A DNA stretch of 64,000 nt. Source: Treponema sp. UBA4267 (GTDB lineage: Bacteria > Spirochaetota > Spirochaetia > Treponematales > Treponemataceae). Positions within the stretch are counted from its first letter, which is position 1. Every line of letters starts with the position of its first letter. Positions 60,402 to 64,000 of the stretch are shown here, piece after piece. The position numbers and the translations under genes are program-made. The stretch is taken from assembly GCA_002395155.1 (NCBI GenBank), contig DGWD01000042.1:1-64000 (forward strand), given 5' to 3'. The notes under the pieces were generated by a model. That model saw nothing but the letters and a program-made list of their open reading frames with translations. It was not told the origin of the DNA and made no database searches.

Positions 60402-62798
60402 ATGGATTTTTTAAGACAGCATCAATTATCTATAATGCTTTTTCTAAGTGGTACTTGTAGCGTTCTTGCTATACTGACTTTCTTTACACGTTCAATGCCA
60501 AAAAAACGAAGAACAGCTCTTATGCTCATGGAGTTTTACGCAGCCTGTCTTCTAATTATGGACCGTTTAGCCTATATCTACCGTGGTAACATTTCTACTC
60601 TCGGCTGGTACATGGTTCGTATAACAAATTTTTCTGTCTATTTATTTTCACTATGTATTATTCACGCCTACACTCTTTATCTTGTTGACCTGGTTACCCA
60701 CGAAGTAGGATTAAAAAAAATACCACACCGCCTTATTATTTGTGAAATACTTTTTGCAATTGGTATTATGTCTCTTGTTCTTGGTTATTGTACCGGCTTT
60801 TATTACTTCTTCGATAATCATAACCGCTACCAGAGAGGTCCAGGCTTCTTAATCAGTTATATATTCCCTTCTGTAATAATGGTAATTCAACTATCCGTCA
60901 TCGTTCAATTCTACAAAAAAATTGCCCGTAATATTCGAATACCTCTCCTGATTTTCTCTTTATTACCTTTTGTTTCAACAGTAATTCAGTTTTTTTCATA
61001 CGGACTTTCCCTGCAAAACATCAGTATGGTAGGCGTAACTGTTTTACTCTATATCTTCGTCCTTTTGGATATGAACAGGACTGTAGAAAAAGCTACTAAA
61101 CGCGAAGTAGAATTCCTCAAATCTGAACAAAAGAACGCAAAAATGATGTTCGACCAAACTGCTACAGCCCTTGCAAATGCAATTGATGCCAAGGATCAGT
61201 ACACTCACGGACATTCAATGCGTGTTGCCGAATATTCTCAAAAAATTGCCCGTGCAGCCGGTAAAGATGAAAAATACTGCGAAGACATTTACTATGCAGG
61301 CCTGCTTCACGACGTTGGAAAAATCGGTGTTCCAGGTTCCATTATAAATAAAAACGGTAAACTGACTGATGAAGAATTTGCCGAAATTAAAAAGCATCCT
61401 ACAATCGGTCGACAAATTCTTTCCAGCATTTCCAAGTCTCCTTATCTTTCAATTGCAGCAAATTATCACCACGAACGTTACGACGGACGTGGTTACCCAG
61501 AAGGACTTAAGGGCGAAGATATACCAGAAATTGCAAGAATTATTGCCGTTGCAGATGCCTACGATGCCATGACTTCAAAACGAAGCTACCGCGATCCAAT
61601 TCCTCAGCAGAAAGTACGCGAAGAAATTGTAAAAGGAATGGGAGCCCAGTTCGATCCAGCCTTTGCCAAAATCATGCTTCACATAATCGACCTTGATACA
61701 GAATACAAACTTAAAGAACTCGATAATATTTCTGACATTTCCGGAAAACGTGAACTACATTGCGAAAGTCTCCGTTCAGAAAAATCTGAAGGTATTCTCA
61801 TTTCTGACCACATCACAAAAATTCAAATTCACAGTCAGTCAGATAAAGAAAACTTTTCAAAAAATTCTATACCATCCCTTATCCTCTTTGATTCTCTGGA
61901 TGGCCGTGTTCACCAAACTCCAGAAAAACAAAAAGACCTGCTTTACATGGAATATGCCATCCTCCACTTCGACGGTAATTCTATTCAAGGTGATGTAAGA
62001 AAAATTCAAACTGAACTTGTAAGCGACTCTAAAGCATCTGAAGCAGAAATTCTTACAGCCTACCAGAAGGGCCTTGATTATAATATTGAAGCTGTAAAAT
62101 ATAAGGATCATCTTCTTATTACAATTGCAAACAAATTCACCAGCTATAAATTTATAATTGCCCTAAACGATGCATCCCACTATGCATACCTTGCCCTAAC
62201 AGGTCAAAACTGTACTCTCAGTAATTTTGAAATTGTGAAGGACAAAGACCCTATCGACAAAAACTATATTCCTAGAATTGCTCCAGAAACCAGCTACATT
62301 AATGGACCTGAAGGCGACCTGCCAAACATCCAAATTGACGGTTGGCGTACAAATGCAAGTAAGGGAATCCCTATTAAAAATAATACGGAAATTAGCTTCC
62401 ATACACAAAGTCTCCCAACAGCCCGTTTAATCTGGCATTGTCCTTTTATCAGTCTTTTCTATTCAGATAACCAAATGATAGGCGGACCAAACTTCCGCGA
62501 ATTTGTATTAATTAGAATAGATGGAGAAAACTGGGAATCTTACGACTGGTCTAAAAACACCATCATCATAAATAAAAACGAAACTTTCGAAGGCTGGGAA
62601 TCTTGGAAAGCTTTAAACAAAGCCGGAATGGATTGTCACGTTTCTATAAAACGCGAAGGCCAAAAAATTACCGTTTTTACCGAAAATGCGGGTATTGCTA
62701 TAAGAAGTGTTTCTATTCTTAGTGAAGATCAGCCAATTGTGTATGCCGCCCTTACCGGTGACCAGTGTGCAATTACAAATATTAGGATAAAGGAATAA
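60402..62798 (+). CDS. Membrane HD-GYP domain protein (cyclic-di-GMP phosphodiesterase type)
   Basis: In this 798-residue protein seven or so N-terminal membrane helices (residues 10-230) form a sensor, followed by a short coiled coil and the HD-GYP domain at about 255-420. LLHDVGKIGVPG near 302 holds the HD metal pair, and YHHERYDGRGYPEGL near 355 is the GYP signature. HD-GYP enzymes hydrolyse cyclic-di-GMP. The unusual C-terminal 370 residues show two or three beta-rich stretches that end with similar phrases (YLALTGQNCTLSNFEI and YAALTGDQCAITNIRI), apparently duplicated lectin-like beta-sandwiches. gagga precedes the ATG, and TATAAT near 60371 may be the -10. Confidence 0.88.
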   Translation: MDFLRQHQLSIMLFLSGTCSVLAILTFFTRSMPKKRRTALMLMEFYAACLLIMDRLAYIYRGNISTLGWYMVRITNFSVYLFSLCIIHAYTLYLVDLVTHEVGLKKIPHRLIICEILFAIGIMSLVLGYCTGFYYFFDNHNRYQRGPGFLISYIFPSVIMVIQLSVIVQFYKKIARNIRIPLLIFSLLPFVSTVIQFFSYGLSLQNISMVGVTVLLYIFVLLDMNRTVEKATKREVEFLKSEQKNAKMMFDQTATALANAIDAKDQYTHGHSMRVAEYSQKIARAAGKDEKYCEDIYYAGLLHDVGKIGVPGSIINKNGKLTDEEFAEIKKHPTIGRQILSSISKSPYLSIAANYHHERYDGRGYPEGLKGEDIPEIARIIAVADAYDAMTSKRSYRDPIPQQKVREEIVKGMGAQFDPAFAKIMLHIIDLDTEYKLKELDNISDISGKRELHCESLRSEKSEGILISDHITKIQIHSQSDKENFSKNSIPSLILFDSLDGRVHQTPEKQKDLLYMEYAILHFDGNSIQGDVRKIQTELVSDSKASEAEILTAYQKGLDYNIEAVKYKDHLLITIANKFTSYKFIIALNDASHYAYLALTGQNCTLSNFEIVKDKDPIDKNYIPRIAPETSYINGPEGDLPNIQIDGWRTNASKGIPIKNNTEISFHTQSLPTARLIWHCPFISLFYSDNQMIGGPNFREFVLIRIDGENWESYDWSKNTIIINKNETFEGWESWKALNKAGMDCHVSIKREGQKITVFTENAGIAIRSVSILSEDQPIVYAALTGDQCAITNIRIKE

Positions 62799-62805
62799 AC
62801 TTCTT

Positions 62806-63405
62806 TTATAAGCCTTTCTTAACTGCTTCTTCCAAAACGGACTTTAGGGACACTGTAAAAAAAGTTTGCAGACAGTCTTTAAAAGTTTCTTTATCTAAAT
62901 CGGAAGTATGCTTAATATACCAGATAATTTGGGTACTCAAAAGATCGGTATATGAATAGCCAACAAAACTCTTCAAATCTTCCGAAAACTTTATATCATT
63001 TTCGTTTCCATAAAAATCAATTGTTGCACGGACAAAATTGTAAATATCCTTCTGAAATATATTTTTTAAGTCCTGCTCCCCCAAAGATTCATAAGCACAC
63101 TGACAAAGAGGAATATTTTTATCAATATAATCCAGAACAAAATCCAGAGCCTGAGGAATTAAAGCATTTGCATTTCTAAAGGACTCTGCAATATTCTGAA
63201 CTTCCTGACTGTATGTAAAATAAAGCAGGTCATAGTTATTTTCAAAATGATAATAGAAGGTATTTCTATTTATATTGCATTCAGCCACTATATCCTGCAC
63301 AGTGATTTTGGAAAATGGCCTGTCCTTAATCAATTTTTTTAAAGCCTGTGCCATCAAAAGCTTAGTTTCAGAAGGATTTTCGTTCATGTAATAATTATTA
63401 GACAT
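62806..63405 (-). CDS. TetR-family repressor (divergent from RND adaptor)
   Basis: This 199-residue regulator has the TetR helix-turn-helix near residues 25-55: PFSKITVQDIVAECNINRNTFYYHF. The rest is a helical ligand domain ending with a helix EEAVKKGL. This subclass (TetR/AcrR with TAL-type helix) usually represses neighbouring transport genes. The ATG at 63405 is chosen; a TTG two codons earlier or an ATG at 63387 are alternatives. It starts 87 bp from the divergent RND adaptor gene, a typical repressor-efflux layout. It ends 7 bp from the convergent HD-GYP gene. Confidence 0.85.
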   Translation of the reverse strand: MSNNYYMNENPSETKLLMAQALKKLIKDRPFSKITVQDIVAECNINRNTFYYHFENNYDLLYFTYSQEVQNIAESFRNANALIPQALDFVLDYIDKNIPLCQCAYESLGEQDLKNIFQKDIYNFVRATIDFYGNENDIKFSEDLKSFVGYSYTDLLSTQIIWYIKHTSDLDKETFKDCLQTFFTVSLKSVLEEAVKKGL

Positions 63406-63492
63406 CTGCAAGAATTTGTCTATTGTCGAGGCAACTACTTTTTATTAAATTTCAAACTAACAAGACTACAAAAATCATTATCTGGAATCGCT

Positions 63493-64000
63493 ATGAACTC
63501 GTCATTTTTTAAAAACAAATTCTTTCGCTACATACTCTTCGGCCTTATGGCTCTTATCTTTGTATTTTTAATTATTCTGGTAACCCGTAAAAAACCGGTG
63601 CCAGAAAAAGAAGAAAACCTGCCTTCCGTTGTCATTCAAAAACCAAGCACCGGAAAACTGGTAGAAGCAGTTACCATTTCGGGCTATGTAGAAGCAAAAG
63701 ACATGATTCCAGTAGTACCTTTTGTTTCAGGAACAATTACAGAATACCCTGCACGTGCGGGAGACTTTGTTACAAAAGATACCTTACTTGCAAAAATAGA
63801 CGATGCACCTTTCCGACAGCAAATGCTACAGGCCGAAGCCGCCTACTTTGCCGCAAAATCAACCTTCGACCGTGTTTCAAATCTTTATAAATCTGGAGCT
63901 ACAACTCAACAAAACTACGATTCAGCAAAAGCCCAGGCCGATGCCTCAAAAGCCCAGTATGACCTGTCAAAACTTCAAGTAGATTATACAGAAGTAAAAG
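63493..64000 (+). CDS. RND-type periplasmic adaptor (HlyD/AcrA family), cut by window end
   Basis: The frame from the ATG at 63493 is open for 169 codons to the edge. A membrane anchor, ILFGLMALIFVFLIILVT, lies at residues 15-32. A barrel-sandwich segment (KLVEAVTISGYVEAKDMIPV, then VSGTITEYPARAGDFV and DTLLAKIDDAPFR) is followed by the alpha-hairpin with AEAAYFAAKSTFDRV and QADASKAQYDL. This is the adaptor linking an inner-membrane RND pump to the outer membrane. The pump gene is expected just beyond the window. Expression is likely controlled by the divergent TetR protein. Confidence 0.88.
   Translation, partial: MNSSFFKNKFFRYILFGLMALIFVFLIILVTRKKPVPEKEENLPSVVIQKPSTGKLVEAVTISGYVEAKDMIPVVPFVSGTITEYPARAGDFVTKDTLLAKIDDAPFRQQMLQAEAAYFAAKSTFDRVSNLYKSGATTQQNYDSAKAQADASKAQYDLSKLQVDYTEVK

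Overview
The window looks like an AT-rich bacterial chromosome from a Gram-negative-type (diderm) anaerobe, most likely a spirochaete of the genus Treponema. The pointers are lipoprotein-type surface proteins, a solitary PTS enzyme I, a LysM protein with an Hsp70-like segment, an HD-GYP sensor and an RND adaptor. No marker gene could be compared, so the genus is an inference.

Core segment 1 (1-24.6 kb): a truncated Ig-like lipoprotein, a PF06541 membrane protein, then ptsI, der, a MerR regulator and an Rsm22-type methyltransferase. Next come a leftward polysaccharide-export group (Wzz-like, SLBB-like, FAD oxidoreductase) divergent from a WecA/TagO-like transferase, a UDG-like protein, an IlvY-like regulator, cardiolipin synthase, a LysM protein, a lytic transglycosylase lipoprotein, a CPA2 antiporter, a NifU-like protein, SlyD and a PrsW-type protease. 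The segment ends at an initiator tRNA-fMet gene.

Accessory segment (24.7-59.2 kb): this is a defence island starting at the tRNA-fMet 3' end. A second, degenerate copy of the tRNA lies at 43.9 kb and splits it into two blocks. Block A (24.7-43.9 kb) carries an integrase remnant, higBA, a decayed MobV relaxase and an apparently complete type I R-M system (hsdM, hsdS, hsdR). Its R-M locus is interrupted by a PD-(D/E)XK protein, a DUF5677 protein, an unknown partner and a DUF4143 ATPase. Block A ends with a module of CARF-like protein, MoxR/RavA ATPase, small HEPN-like protein and HEPN-ViaA/vWA protein, which is the best candidate for an undescribed system. Block B (44.2-59.2 kb) carries an SF1 helicase-nuclease, a second type I R-M locus whose hsdR and hsdM are both broken, an intact hsdS, a Fic protein, a RloC/PrrC-like ATPase, a DUF2971 protein and RhuM proteins.

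Core segment 2 (59.2-64 kb): a macro-domain protein, a Nudix hydrolase, an HD-GYP membrane protein, and a TetR regulator divergent from an RND adaptor cut by the window end.

Two sequence-level themes recur. Several operon-first genes have promoter hexamers placed so that the transcript would start at or within about 2 nt of the ATG, with no ribosome binding site. Short palindromic insertions also recur, three of them inside broken R-M genes.
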